From: an uncultured Lachnospiraceae bacterium
GTDB lineage: Bacteria > Bacillota > Clostridia > Lachnospirales > Lachnospiraceae
DNA: 64,000 bases
Assembly (NCBI GenBank): GCA_910585005.1
Contig: CAJUCN010000012.1
Span: 1 to 64,000 of the forward strand
Direction: 5' to 3'
The position numbers and the translations under genes are program-made. How positions within the stretch are numbered: the first letter of the stretch is position 1; each line of letters opens with the position of its first letter. Shown here piece after piece: positions 25,475 through 34,039 of this stretch. Under the pieces are notes generated by a model. The model was not told the origin of the DNA, did not search any database, and worked only from the letters and a program-made list of their open reading frames with translations.

Positions 25475-26493
25475 ATGGACACTCCCTTTTCACCAGCCTG
25501 GATCCGGCCCACAACATATGCCTTTTCGCCGGCCGCCTCTATTGCCCCGATCGCCTTATCTACATCCTCCGGATCAAGGGCAAGCACCATTCCAAGTCCC
25601 ATATTATAGGTATTGTACATCATTTTCTCTTCCAATTTTCCACTTTCTCTCATCAGATCAAAAATAGGCGGAATGGGGTAACTGTTCTTTTCAATAACAG
25701 CCGTAACTCCATCCGGAAGCATCCTGGGTATGTTCTCATAGAAACCGCCTCCTGTAATGTGGCTGCATCCCTTGACAACGATTCCTGCCTCCTTGATGCC
25801 CTTCATTGCCTTTACATAGATCTTTGTAGGCTCAATCAAAGCTTCCCCTAATGTCTTTCCTAATTGATCATAATATGTATCAAGACTTTCCTGGGTCATC
25901 ACAAATATTTTTCTTATCAGGGAAAAACCATTGCTATGGACACCCGAAGATGCAATTCCCACCAATACATCGCCTGGCCTGATATGCTCTCCCGTGATCA
26001 GGTCTTTCTGGTCTACCACGCCTACTGCAAAACCTGCCAGGTCATATTCATCCTCAGGCATCAATCCCGGATGTTCCGCCGTCTCCCCTCCGATCAGTGC
26101 TGCCCCTGCCATCTTACAGCCCTGTGCAACTCCTTTTACAATCGAAGCAATCTTTTCCGGATGATTTTTGCCGCAGGCAATATAGTCCAAAAAGAAAAGC
26201 GGCTCTCCGCCTGCACAGACAATATCATTCACACACATTGCAACACAATCAATCCCCACGGTATCATGCTTATCTGAAAGGAACGCAAGCTTAATCTTCG
26301 TTCCCACTCCGTCCGTTCCTGAAACAAGAACGGGATTTTCCATATTCTTGATGGCAGATAAAGAAAATGCCCCGGAAAAACCTCCTAAACCGCCAAGCAC
26401 TTCCTGTCTTGCAGTCTCCTTTACATATTCCTTCATCAACTCTACACTGCGGTAGCCCGCCTCAATGTCTACCCCTGCTTTTTTATAATCCAT
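25468..26493 (-). CDS. purM: Phosphoribosylformylglycinamidine cyclo-ligase PurM
   Basis: A 341-residue AIR synthetase of the PurM/ThiL fold, fifth step of purine synthesis. Recognisable segments are DYKKAGVDIEAGYRSVELMK at the start, SGTDGVGTKIKLAF, IGGETAEHPGLMPEDEYDLAG and SSGVHSNGFSLIRK. Start has AAGGAG about eleven bases upstream. It lies 16 bases after purE and overlaps purN, so the order is purE-purM-purN-purD. Confidence 0.97.
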   Translation of the reverse strand: MDYKKAGVDIEAGYRSVELMKEYVKETARQEVLGGLGGFSGAFSLSAIKNMENPVLVSGTDGVGTKIKLAFLSDKHDTVGIDCVAMCVNDIVCAGGEPLFFLDYIACGKNHPEKIASIVKGVAQGCKMAGAALIGGETAEHPGLMPEDEYDLAGFAVGVVDQKDLITGEHIRPGDVLVGIASSGVHSNGFSLIRKIFVMTQESLDTYYDQLGKTLGEALIEPTKIYVKAMKGIKEAGIVVKGCSHITGGGFYENIPRMLPDGVTAVIEKNSYPIPPIFDLMRESGKLEEKMMYNTYNMGLGMVLALDPEDVDKAIGAIEAAGEKAYVVGRIQAGEKGVSIC

Positions 26494-26509
26494 TTATCTG
26501 ACTGCTCCT

Positions 26510-27013
26510 TTATTTATAATTCTTGTACCCTGTTTCCTGAAGTCTGGCGTCCTTTTTTTGAACGCTCTCTTTCATAGACTGGCTATAGCCTTTTAGTTTC
26601 TTCAAAAGCCCTTCATCAGAAGTGGCAAGGATCTTGGCCGCCAAAAGCCCTGCGTTTGTCCCCCCGTTGATGGCCACTGTAGCCACCGGAATCCCTGACG
26701 GCATTTGGACGATAGAATACAAAGAATCCCTTCCCCCCAGGGAAGTGGTGTGCATCGGGATCCCGATAACCGGCATAGGAAAAATTGCCGCACACATTCC
26801 GGGAAGATGGGCTGCCATGCCTGCACCGGCAATGATTACTTTAAATCCCTTTTCTTCCGCCGACGCAGCATACTCAAAAAACACATCCGGCTCCCTGTGG
26901 GCGGATATGATCTTCATCTCATAAGAAATCCCTAACTCCTCAAGGATCTCAGCCGCTTTTGCCATCACTGGCATATCCGAATCGCTCCCCATTACAATTC
27001 CTACCTGTGCCAT
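26510..27013 (-). CDS. purE: 5-(carboxyamino)imidazole ribonucleotide mutase PurE
   Basis: A 167-residue class I PurE. It shows VGIVMGSDSDMPVM (phosphate and substrate loop), SAHREPD and AGAGMAAHLPGM, the expected signatures. It converts N5-CAIR to CAIR. I use ATG 27013 with GGAGGAG five bases upstream; the frame extends further but the extra residues are not family-like. The leader (27020-27110) contains two inverted repeats. No clear promoter is seen, so it may be read from the aminopeptidase gene 107 bases upstream. It is first of four purine genes. Confidence 0.95.
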   Translation of the reverse strand: MAQVGIVMGSDSDMPVMAKAAEILEELGISYEMKIISAHREPDVFFEYAASAEEKGFKVIIAGAGMAAHLPGMCAAIFPMPVIGIPMHTTSLGGRDSLYSIVQMPSGIPVATVAINGGTNAGLLAAKILATSDEGLLKKLKGYSQSMKESVQKKDARLQETGYKNYK

Positions 27014-27120
27014 TTTTCTCCTCCGTTTGCCTTTCATCCTTAGACCTGCCCTTCCCGGACAGGCAAAACCACAATGTATTGTGGCTGATCCAAACTTTTC
27101 CACTAGTTGATTCCATCATA

Positions 27121-29184
27121 CTATAAAATGCCTGCATTATCAAGGGGAAGGTTCAGTTCTTCACACCCTGGCAAAACAAAACGTCCCTTTTCGATCACAG
27201 GAATCACTTCTCCATCCCGGGTAACCACACTGACCGCGCCCAGTTCATCATAGGGGATCGTAATATCCGTATGACAGTTAAAATAGGCCTTTGACAAATC
27301 CTCTCTCCGCCTTATGGAACATTCATTATCCCTTGCAATGACCTCTTTTCCATCCGGGTTATACATCACTACCTCCTCCGCATGGGAATAGCAGGTATCT
27401 CCTACTGCAAAATGAGGCCCTGTCTTCTCCGCAATCAGGATCGGAAGCTTATCCTCTATATGATATTCCCGCGCTGTAGTAAAAGCAGTGGTATTCGTCC
27501 CGATAGCAAATTCCCCAAGAGGAAGGCTTTCATGATGGAACAGCACATTGTCCCTGATGTATTTGCGGTTTTTCTCCTCATCATCAAAATTTTTACAATG
27601 ATAATCAATGATCATGCCATCCCGGAAGACCAGGGATAGTTCCCTATATTCCAATTCATTCAAAAACACTCTGCTTACATGCAAAATTCCTTCCGTACCT
27701 GTAAGAACCGGAGACGTAAACACCTCCCCCACCGGAATATTGACATCCGCCACACAATTTTCAAAATTTGTCTGCTTATCCGGATCCGTCAATTCATGGA
27801 GCATCACCTTCAAATCCGTTTGGTTTCCATTCATCCCTTTAACCAGCACATAACAGCCCTGATCCAAAACATCTATGATCTTCTGCTGCATCCTCTGATA
27901 CAACTTATAATCCAAGGTGTTGATCTTCACTACCTGGTCAAATATCCTGGCAAATTCAGGCCCGATCTCCGGCACAGGAAAAGCAATGATCGTAAAACTC
28001 CTCTCTTCCCCCTTGATGTACCGGTTTTGTATCTCTCCAGACGCCGCCATATATTCCACCGCAAGTTTCTGCTGGCTTTCCGACAAATGGATTGCCTGGG
28101 GTTTTGTCTTTAATTCTGACGGTTTCTCACCGAATACTTCCACAACTGCCGGGCCTGCAAAATATCCTGCCTGCCCTTTATACTTTTCATAGGCTTCCTT
28201 CCAAGCCTCTATCCGGACCTGTACAAGTTTTTTGTCCAAAACAAGGGCCTGGTCATCCTTATGATCAAAATCATATTGCTTGTTCGGAATCGCCCCATAA
28301 TACCCCACGCGTCTCAATTCCTTGCCCTGCAAAATGCTGGACGCCGCGCGGTGGATCACAGGCTCTAACCCCATACTCCTGAAATTTTCCACTGCCAGCC
28401 GTATCATAGGCTCAAATCCCAGGCAATAGCGGATATTCACCGTCTTCTTTTTGGTGATATCCTTGTTTGTGACCCGAAAGCCAATACGGAATCCTTCTGT
28501 GTAAGTATCAGCCATTTTCTTCAATGTTTGGGGATCAAGGGAATGCAAATGTTTCCACATTGCAACCTGATTTTCAGTCACATACTCTCCGTAAAGGTAA
28601 AGGTAAGCGGGACTGGAAAGATCGCCTTCTATAATGCGAAGGGCAAAGTCAGAGGAAGGCTCTAACAGGTCAAACAACTTTTTTTCAAAGGCATCCCGCG
28701 TATAATCATTCACATAAAAATATAAAATATCTCTAATATTTTGTTCCAGCGGCAAAGCCCCGCTCTCCTCCTGCTCACAGACAAAAGAGCCGTACACTTC
28801 CAAAAAAAGTTCCAAGCGGATAGCTAAATCTTCCGCTCTTTGTTCAAATGCAGGTACAATGGCGCTTCGGAGTTCCGCCGCAAGGAAACACAAAAGTTTC
28901 CCGTACTCTTCCCCGAAACACCTAGCGGCATATTCCGGATCCGTGTAGCTGTTTTGATAATTTTCCGGAAGAATATCCTGATAAAGCATATGATTGCTTT
29001 CTTTTAATTCCTCCAGTGGCTTTCTCTTATATTGTCCTGCCCCAATCTCAAAATATACGCCACAGACCATTTCCAGGAATACAGCCGTTTTCCTAAAATA
29101 ATTGCCGTATTCGCCTGGAAGGATCTTTTCATTCTTTATCATTGCCAGCCGCTCAAGGGCAAGCGTAAATCTTTCTTCAACCAT
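27121..29184 (-). CDS. M29-type aminopeptidase with an extended N-terminus
   Basis: A 687-residue protein. The C-terminal half (about 300-650) resembles M29 (AmpS/PepS) metallo-aminopeptidases: VNIPVGEVFTSPV with a metal-binding Glu, LGEFAIGTNT, and the segment CYSHAEEVVMYNPDG near 625. M29 enzymes are about 410 residues, so roughly 270 N-terminal residues are extra; I see no known domain there. It likely trims peptides in the cytoplasm. The ATG at 29184 overlaps the stop of the upstream small membrane gene (TAATG), giving translational coupling. It ends 107 bases before purE without a visible terminator. Confidence 0.82.
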   Translation of the reverse strand: MVEERFTLALERLAMIKNEKILPGEYGNYFRKTAVFLEMVCGVYFEIGAGQYKRKPLEELKESNHMLYQDILPENYQNSYTDPEYAARCFGEEYGKLLCFLAAELRSAIVPAFEQRAEDLAIRLELFLEVYGSFVCEQEESGALPLEQNIRDILYFYVNDYTRDAFEKKLFDLLEPSSDFALRIIEGDLSSPAYLYLYGEYVTENQVAMWKHLHSLDPQTLKKMADTYTEGFRIGFRVTNKDITKKKTVNIRYCLGFEPMIRLAVENFRSMGLEPVIHRAASSILQGKELRRVGYYGAIPNKQYDFDHKDDQALVLDKKLVQVRIEAWKEAYEKYKGQAGYFAGPAVVEVFGEKPSELKTKPQAIHLSESQQKLAVEYMAASGEIQNRYIKGEERSFTIIAFPVPEIGPEFARIFDQVVKINTLDYKLYQRMQQKIIDVLDQGCYVLVKGMNGNQTDLKVMLHELTDPDKQTNFENCVADVNIPVGEVFTSPVLTGTEGILHVSRVFLNELEYRELSLVFRDGMIIDYHCKNFDDEEKNRKYIRDNVLFHHESLPLGEFAIGTNTTAFTTAREYHIEDKLPILIAEKTGPHFAVGDTCYSHAEEVVMYNPDGKEVIARDNECSIRRREDLSKAYFNCHTDITIPYDELGAVSVVTRDGEVIPVIEKGRFVLPGCEELNLPLDNAGIL

Positions 29185-29507
29185 TATTCCACATAAGCTC
29201 CTGCATATAAGATCAGGCTCAGCATTCCAAACGCCAAAACATTGACCAGAATACCAAGCACGGTGAACAATTTAAATTTATCCCTCTCCGTCGTAGAACA
29301 AACGCCAAGGATCACGCCTGCCGTCATAAACAATGCCGCAAGAAGCGCCGCTGCCCCATACCTGGGGGAACTGCTTCCTCCGCCTCGATAGGATAAATAC
29401 ACTGCTGTTCCAAGTGTCACACAGGATAATATGCCCAGAACGGTTGACATAATTCCTGTCTTTGAATATTCCCGGTTGGTAAATATATATCCTTTATTTC
29501 TAAACAT
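29184..29507 (-). CDS. Small membrane protein (DUF6142-like)
   Basis: A 107-residue protein with three hydrophobic segments (about 18-38, 52-72 and 82-103) and a basic N-terminus MFRNKGYIFTNREYSK. It resembles the uncharacterised DUF6142 family, as far as I recall it. The start at 29507 has only a weak ribosome binding site (GTGGTG); an internal ATG at 29450 is possible but would remove part of the first segment region. Its stop overlaps the aminopeptidase start (TAATG), so the two are co-expressed. Function is unknown. Confidence 0.7.
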   Translation of the reverse strand: MFRNKGYIFTNREYSKTGIMSTVLGILSCVTLGTAVYLSYRGGGSSSPRYGAAALLAALFMTAGVILGVCSTTERDKFKLFTVLGILVNVLAFGMLSLILYAGAYVE

Positions 29508-29522
29508 GAAAACACCACAAAG

Positions 29523-29546
29523 AGGGCATCCTGCCCAGAATGCCCT
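29523..29546 (-). terminator. Possible weak terminator of pyrF-pyrE
   Basis: AGGGCAT and ATGCCCT form a seven-base stem with a ten-base loop on the minus strand, followed by CTTTGTGGTGTTTTC. The T content after the stem is poor, so termination may be partial. Confidence 0.4.
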
Positions 29547-29551
29547 TCGCC

Positions 29552-29704
29552 CTAAAACAAAATTTTAGATTTGCCTGCCAGCAGCTTCCCGCCGCCAATG
29601 ATCATTAAAATCCCACAGACTATCCCCGTCACCAAAGTTACCACGCCTACGGCAATGCTCATTGCCCCGGCGCCATGCATAATCTTGTATACCTTTTCCT
29701 CCAT
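29552..29704 (-). CDS. 50-residue single-pass membrane peptide
   Basis: ATG at 29704 follows AAGGAGCGGAT, a clear ribosome binding site, and the frame runs 50 codons to TAG. It begins MEEKVYKIMHGAGAMSIAVG and contains a hydrophobic segment (about 14-37) followed by GGGKLLAGKSKILF, giving an N-out or N-in single-pass topology with a basic end. It starts 24 bases after pyrE on the same strand, so it is probably the last gene of that transcript. Function is unknown. Its length puts it below many gene callers' cut-offs. Confidence 0.75.
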   Translation of the reverse strand: MEEKVYKIMHGAGAMSIAVGVVTLVTGIVCGILMIIGGGKLLAGKSKILF

Positions 29705-29728
29705 ATCCGCTCCTTTCTGAATCAGAAG

Positions 29729-30403
29729 TTATTTTGCGCCATACTGTTCATAATATGCATCGATTGCCGCTTTGATCTCATCGTCGATGTAGACTTGGCC
29801 ATCATAAGGCTTGTTGTAAAGATATTCCACAACTTCCTGCATATTTACAATTGCATTTGCATCAAAACCATATTTTTCTTTGATTTCTTCCAACGCGCTC
29901 TTTTCCGATTGTCCTCTTTCCATCCGGTTTAAAGAAACCATCAGCCCCCTAATCTCCACATCTGCCTGAGCCTTAATAATGGGGAAAGTCTCTTCAATGG
30001 ACTTGCCGGATGTGGTCACATCCTCAATGATCACAACCCTGTCCCCATCTTTCAACTTACTCCCAAGTAAAATACCCACGTCCCCGTGATCCTTTACTTC
30101 TTTCCGGTTGGAACAATAACGGACATCTTTTCCGTACAGTTTACTGATCGCCATTGCCGTTGCCACTGAAAGAGGGATTCCCTTATAAGCAGGTCCAAAA
30201 AGGACATCAAAGTCAAGTCCATAATTGTCATTGATTGCCTTTGCATAATATTCACCCAGCCTGCTAAGCTGGGTACCGGTCACATACCCGCCTGCATTCA
30301 TAAAAAAGGGAGATTTCCGTCCGCTTTTTAAAGTAAAGTCCCCAAATTTAAGGACTTTACTGTCCACCATGAATTTGATAAAATCCTGCTTATATTGTTC
30401 CAT
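29729..30403 (-). CDS. pyrE: Orotate phosphoribosyltransferase PyrE
   Basis: A 224-residue PRTase converting orotate and PRPP to OMP. The PRPP-binding motif VVIIEDVTTSGKSIEE is near 115-130, and FGPAYKGIPLSVATA near 85. Length is usual. It follows pyrF with 105 bases between; that gap holds an extended -10 (TGGTATGAT, 30453-30445) without a good -35, so an internal promoter is possible. It is followed by a 50-codon membrane-peptide gene. Confidence 0.97.
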   Translation of the reverse strand: MEQYKQDFIKFMVDSKVLKFGDFTLKSGRKSPFFMNAGGYVTGTQLSRLGEYYAKAINDNYGLDFDVLFGPAYKGIPLSVATAMAISKLYGKDVRYCSNRKEVKDHGDVGILLGSKLKDGDRVVIIEDVTTSGKSIEETFPIIKAQADVEIRGLMVSLNRMERGQSEKSALEEIKEKYGFDANAIVNMQEVVEYLYNKPYDGQVYIDDEIKAAIDAYYEQYGAK

Positions 30404-30508
30404 CGCCTTTAACCTCCTCTTTCACAAAAACAATTCCCTGTATTATCATACCATATCGGGTACCCTTTCATCTACCCTTAAAATCTTAACAAAACCATAA
30501 CATTTCAT

Positions 30509-31441
30509 TCACCGCCGGTTTAATGCCCCGGCAATGTCCTCCCGCATATCCTCCACTGCTGCCCTTGCCGCCTCTCCAAAATGTTCTGCACCAAAGGAAG
30601 CATACTTCTCCTGCTGGTAAGCCGCAATAATTCCCCTTGAAGAATTTACAATTGCTCCAAGGCCATCTTCCTGGAAGAAATGCACCAGGTCCTTGCCCTT
30701 CCCTCCCTGAGCGCCGTAGCCTGGAACAAGGATATAACTCTTTGGCATAATCTTCCGGAGAGCCTTGCCCATCTCCGGGTAGGTAGCTCCTACCACAGCG
30801 CCTATATAGCTGTAAGTATCTCCCATCACTTCTTCCGCCCATCCGGCAACCTGCTCTCCTACCACCTCATAAAGGGGCCTTCCCGCATCCTCTATCACAC
30901 GGTCCTGCAATTCGCCACTGCTGGGATTCGAGGTTTTCACCAAAACGAAAATTCCTTTCCCTTCTTCCTTGCAGACTTTAAGGAAAGGCTTCACTCCATC
31001 AGAACCCAGATACGGATTAACGGTGGCAAAATCTTCGTCAAAGCTGCTGCAAAGCTGGCTGCCCACCTGGACTTTTCCCAAATGCGCCACTGCATAAGCT
31101 TCGGAAGTAGAACCAATATCCCCTCTTTTTACATCACCAATCACCACCAACCCCTTCTCACGGCAGTAATCCACTGTTTTTTTAAATGCAATAAGCCCTG
31201 GAATCCCAAACTGTTCATACATGGCAATCTGAGGCTTCACTGCCGGAATAAGATCATATATATGATCCACCAGCGCTTTATTGTACTGCCAAATTGCCTC
31301 ACCAGCGCCTTCCAGCGTTTCACCGTAATCAGCAAAAGCCCTCTTTTGGATGTGTTCCGGCACGAACTTCATCATAGGATCCAGCCCCACAACAATAGGC
31401 GCGCCTGTCTTTTTTATTTTTTCCACTAATTTGTTGATCAT
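30509..31441 (-). CDS. pyrF: Orotidine 5'-phosphate decarboxylase PyrF
   Basis: A 310-residue OMP decarboxylase of the longer subfamily 2. Motifs are VVGLDPMMKFVP at the N-terminus, the catalytic DVKRGDIGSTSEAYA (Lys and Asp), LVKTSNPSSGE and VPGYGAQGGKG (phosphate binding). It makes UMP from OMP, directly after PyrE in the pathway. Start has AAGGAG five bases upstream. The gene lies just past the nrdD terminator, so its promoter must be close; none is clear. Confidence 0.97.
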   Translation of the reverse strand: MINKLVEKIKKTGAPIVVGLDPMMKFVPEHIQKRAFADYGETLEGAGEAIWQYNKALVDHIYDLIPAVKPQIAMYEQFGIPGLIAFKKTVDYCREKGLVVIGDVKRGDIGSTSEAYAVAHLGKVQVGSQLCSSFDEDFATVNPYLGSDGVKPFLKVCKEEGKGIFVLVKTSNPSSGELQDRVIEDAGRPLYEVVGEQVAGWAEEVMGDTYSYIGAVVGATYPEMGKALRKIMPKSYILVPGYGAQGGKGKDLVHFFQEDGLGAIVNSSRGIIAAYQQEKYASFGAEHFGEAARAAVEDMREDIAGALNRR

Positions 31442-31462
31442 AATGCTCCTTTCTTTTACCGG

Positions 31463-31492
31463 AAAAAGACGCTGTGCTTACAACGTCTTTTT
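31463..31492 (-). terminator. Terminator of nrdD
   Basis: AAAAAGACGTTGT pairs with ACAGCGTCTTTTT (one G-U) around AAGC on the minus strand, ending in a T-run. It begins 10 bases past the nrdD stop. The A-run on the 5' side makes it usable in both directions. Confidence 0.88.
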
Positions 31493-31502
31493 ATAATCCT
31501 CT

Positions 31503-33893
31503 TTAAACCAGTACCTTCTTCTGGCTGTCTGCAAAATGTTTGATCCGGGACGCATTCACATATTTATGAACGCCATTCCCGTCAGAGATCACCAATGTAG
31601 GCGCCTGCATCACTCCATATTTATTTGCCAGCTCTATATTTTCTTCCGCATCAATCGACAGATATCTGAAATTCTTTAAATATTCTTTTGCCAGTTTACA
31701 ATTGGGGCAGGTCTTTGTCGTAAACAAATATGCAACCTGCTCTGGCGTCCTGACGGAAACCTTCACCTCGTTTTCGTAATCTGACAAAGTAACCACGCTT
31801 GTAATAGGCTTTTTGAGAACGGACTTCTCTATCCTGTAAGTTGTACGGTTTGCATATTCCTGAAGTTTCCCGTCATTCCAATTCTGCACCGGCCTATAAT
31901 AGCCCGTAATACGGCTGTATATTTCTGTCCTTTTCCCGCAGTGAGGGCATATTGCCTGTTCCCCGGCCAGATATCCATGCTCCTTGCAGATCGAATAAGT
32001 GGGTGACAGCGTATAATAAGGCAGTTTATAATTCTCCGCTATGGTACGGATCAAATCTGCTGCCGCCTTCCAGTCAGGAAGCTTTTCGCCCAAAAATGCA
32101 TGAAATACCGTTCCTGACGTGTACAAAGTCTGCAACTCATCCTGAATATCCAACGCATCAAAAATATCCTCAGAAAATTCTACCGGGAGATGGGAGGAAT
32201 TGGTATAGTATGGCGTATCCCCAAGCTTGCCTGCCGTTTTGATCGCCGGCCATCTTTTTTTATCATGTTTCGCAAGACGGTAAGTCGTGCTTTCCGCCGG
32301 CGTCGCCTCCAGATTATACAGATCCCCATACTGTTCCTGGTAATCGGAAAGACGGTTTCTCATATGGTTTAAAACCTCTTTGGTAAATTCCTGAGTCCGC
32401 TTATCCGTCATATCTGCCCGGAGCCAATTGGCATTTAGGCCCACCTCATTCATACCGATCAGACCGATGGTAGAAAAGTGATTGTCAAAGGTTCCCAGAT
32501 AACGCTTCGTATAAGGATACAGTCCTTCATCGAGAAGCCTGGTGATCACATCACGCTTCCTCTTAAGCGATCTTGCCGCAATGTCCATCATTCTGTTTAA
32601 ACGCTTATAAAAATCATCTTTGGTTGCGGAAAGGTAGGCAATCCTTGGCATGTTGACCGTAACTACCCCCACGCTTCCCGTGCTCTCCCCTGACCCGAAG
32701 AAACCGCCTGTTTTTTTGCGGAGTTCCCGAAGATCAAGGCGCAGGCGGCAGCACATGCTCCGCACATCGCTGGGTTCCATATCGGAATTGATATAATTTG
32801 AAAAATATGGCGTTCCATATTTCGCTGTCATTTCAAATAAAAGCCGGTTATTTTCTGTATCTGACCAATCAAAATCCCTGGTAATGGAATAGGTCGGGAT
32901 CGGATACTGAAAGCCTCTTCCGTTAGCGTCACCCTCGATCATCGTCTCTATGAACGCCTTGTTGATCATGTCCATTTCCTTTTTGCAGTCCTTATATTTG
33001 AAGTCCATCTCCTGACCGCCCACGACTGCCGGGAGTTCCGCTAAATCTGACGGCACGGTCCAGTCAAGGGTAATATTGGAAAAAGGAGCCTGCGTTCCCC
33101 AACGGCTGGGAGTATTTACACCATAGATAAACGCCTCAATACATTTCTTTACTTCCTTATAAGAAAGTTTGTCCACCTTTACAAACGGAGCAAGGTATGT
33201 GTCAAAAGAAGAAAATGCCTGGGCGCCTGCCCATTCATTTTGCATAATGCCGAGAAAATTCACCATTTGGTTACAGAGCACAGAAAGATGCGCCGCGGGA
33301 GCGGATGTGATCTTCCCCGTGATTCCTCCAAGGCCTTCCGTAATGAGCTGTTTTAAAGACCAGCCTGCACAGTACCCGGTAAGCATAGAAAGATCATGGA
33401 TATGGATATCCGCATTTCTATGGGCTTCCGCTATTTCCTCATCGTAGATCTCAGACAGCCAGTAGTTCGCCGTAACAGCGCCGGAATTGCTTAAAATCAG
33501 GCCGCCCACCGAATAAGTAACGGTAGAATTCTCTTTTACCCGCCAGTCCTCAACCTTCACATAACTGTTTACCACATCCTTGTAATCCAAAATAGTGGAT
33601 TTCATGGTACGCATTTTCTCACGCTGTTTCCGGTACAAAATATATGCCTTGGCAGCTTCCGCATAGCCAGCCTGCTCTAAGACCTTCTCCACACTGTCCT
33701 GAATATCTTCCACATGGATACCGTCGTTTTTTACCTTTCCCTGAAAGTCTGCCGTAACACGAAGTGCAAGCAGATCCACCACGTCATTATTATACTGGAC
33801 ATCCGTAGCATTAAATGCCTTCATAATGGCATCGCTGATCTTAGTCAGTGTAAAATCTGCCGCTTCTCCTTCTCTTTTGATCACCTGAAACAT
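31503..33893 (-). CDS. nrdD: Anaerobic ribonucleotide reductase NrdD fused to a glutaredoxin-like domain
   Basis: A 796-residue class III reductase that makes deoxynucleotides without oxygen using a glycyl radical. Domains: ATP-cone (about 1-95, with KREGEAADFTLTKISDAIMKAF), catalytic barrel with SNSGAVTANYWLSEIYDEE and MCCRLRLDLREL, and the glycyl-radical loop RITGYYRP near 660. Before it lies a metal site ICKEH...CPHCG, reading C-x2-H and C-x2-C rather than four Cys. An extra domain (about 715-796) has TTKTCPNCKLAKEYL and APTLVISDGNGV, a glutaredoxin/thioredoxin fold. This suggests electrons from the fused disulfide domain instead of formate. Start 33893 has AAGGGGG at eight bases. The activase gene nrdG is not in the window. 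Tandem NrdR boxes lie upstream. Confidence 0.95.
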   Translation of the reverse strand: MFQVIKREGEAADFTLTKISDAIMKAFNATDVQYNNDVVDLLALRVTADFQGKVKNDGIHVEDIQDSVEKVLEQAGYAEAAKAYILYRKQREKMRTMKSTILDYKDVVNSYVKVEDWRVKENSTVTYSVGGLILSNSGAVTANYWLSEIYDEEIAEAHRNADIHIHDLSMLTGYCAGWSLKQLITEGLGGITGKITSAPAAHLSVLCNQMVNFLGIMQNEWAGAQAFSSFDTYLAPFVKVDKLSYKEVKKCIEAFIYGVNTPSRWGTQAPFSNITLDWTVPSDLAELPAVVGGQEMDFKYKDCKKEMDMINKAFIETMIEGDANGRGFQYPIPTYSITRDFDWSDTENNRLLFEMTAKYGTPYFSNYINSDMEPSDVRSMCCRLRLDLRELRKKTGGFFGSGESTGSVGVVTVNMPRIAYLSATKDDFYKRLNRMMDIAARSLKRKRDVITRLLDEGLYPYTKRYLGTFDNHFSTIGLIGMNEVGLNANWLRADMTDKRTQEFTKEVLNHMRNRLSDYQEQYGDLYNLEATPAESTTYRLAKHDKKRWPAIKTAGKLGDTPYYTNSSHLPVEFSEDIFDALDIQDELQTLYTSGTVFHAFLGEKLPDWKAAADLIRTIAENYKLPYYTLSPTYSICKEHGYLAGEQAICPHCGKRTEIYSRITGYYRPVQNWNDGKLQEYANRTTYRIEKSVLKKPITSVVTLSDYENEVKVSVRTPEQVAYLFTTKTCPNCKLAKEYLKNFRYLSIDAEENIELANKYGVMQAPTLVISDGNGVHKYVNASRIKHFADSQKKVLV

Positions 33894-33954
33894 GAAAAAT
33901 CCCCCTTTGATTTCCTGGCGGTTTACATAATTCTCCAAATCGCCGTATACTAAG

Positions 33955-33983
33955 AGTTTAGCATCCCCCCTATAAAAAGTCAA
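33955..33983 (-). promoter_or_regulatory. Promoter of nrdD
   Basis: TTGACT (33983-33978), 17 bp, TAAACT (33960-33955) preceded by TG, an extended -10. It places transcription start near 33948, which excludes the longer ORF start at 33998. Confidence 0.8.
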
Positions 33984-33989
33984 CAAAAA

Positions 33990-34037
33990 ACACAACATAT
34001 TGTGTTAACATAAAATAATTAACATAATATGTTGTGC
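33990..34037. promoter_or_regulatory. Tandem NrdR boxes
   Basis: Box 1 (33990-34005) is a near-perfect ACACAACATATTGTGT. Box 2 (34022-34037) is ACATAATATGTTGTGC, matching at 14 of 16 positions when read in the opposite sense. The starts are 32 bp apart, three helical turns, as is usual for NrdR. Box 1 ends seven bp upstream of the nrdD -35. NrdR represses ribonucleotide reductase genes when dATP is high. Box 2 lies two bp after the TPR gene stop. Confidence 0.9.
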
Positions 34038-34039
34038 CA

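Noticed and set aside
30680..31429. 249-codon plus-strand ORF
   Set aside because: Antisense to pyrF, whose motifs are unmistakable.
33894..33998. Longer nrdD start at 33998
   Set aside because: It lies upstream of the -10 and over NrdR box 1; ATG 33893 has a good ribosome binding site and matches the family.
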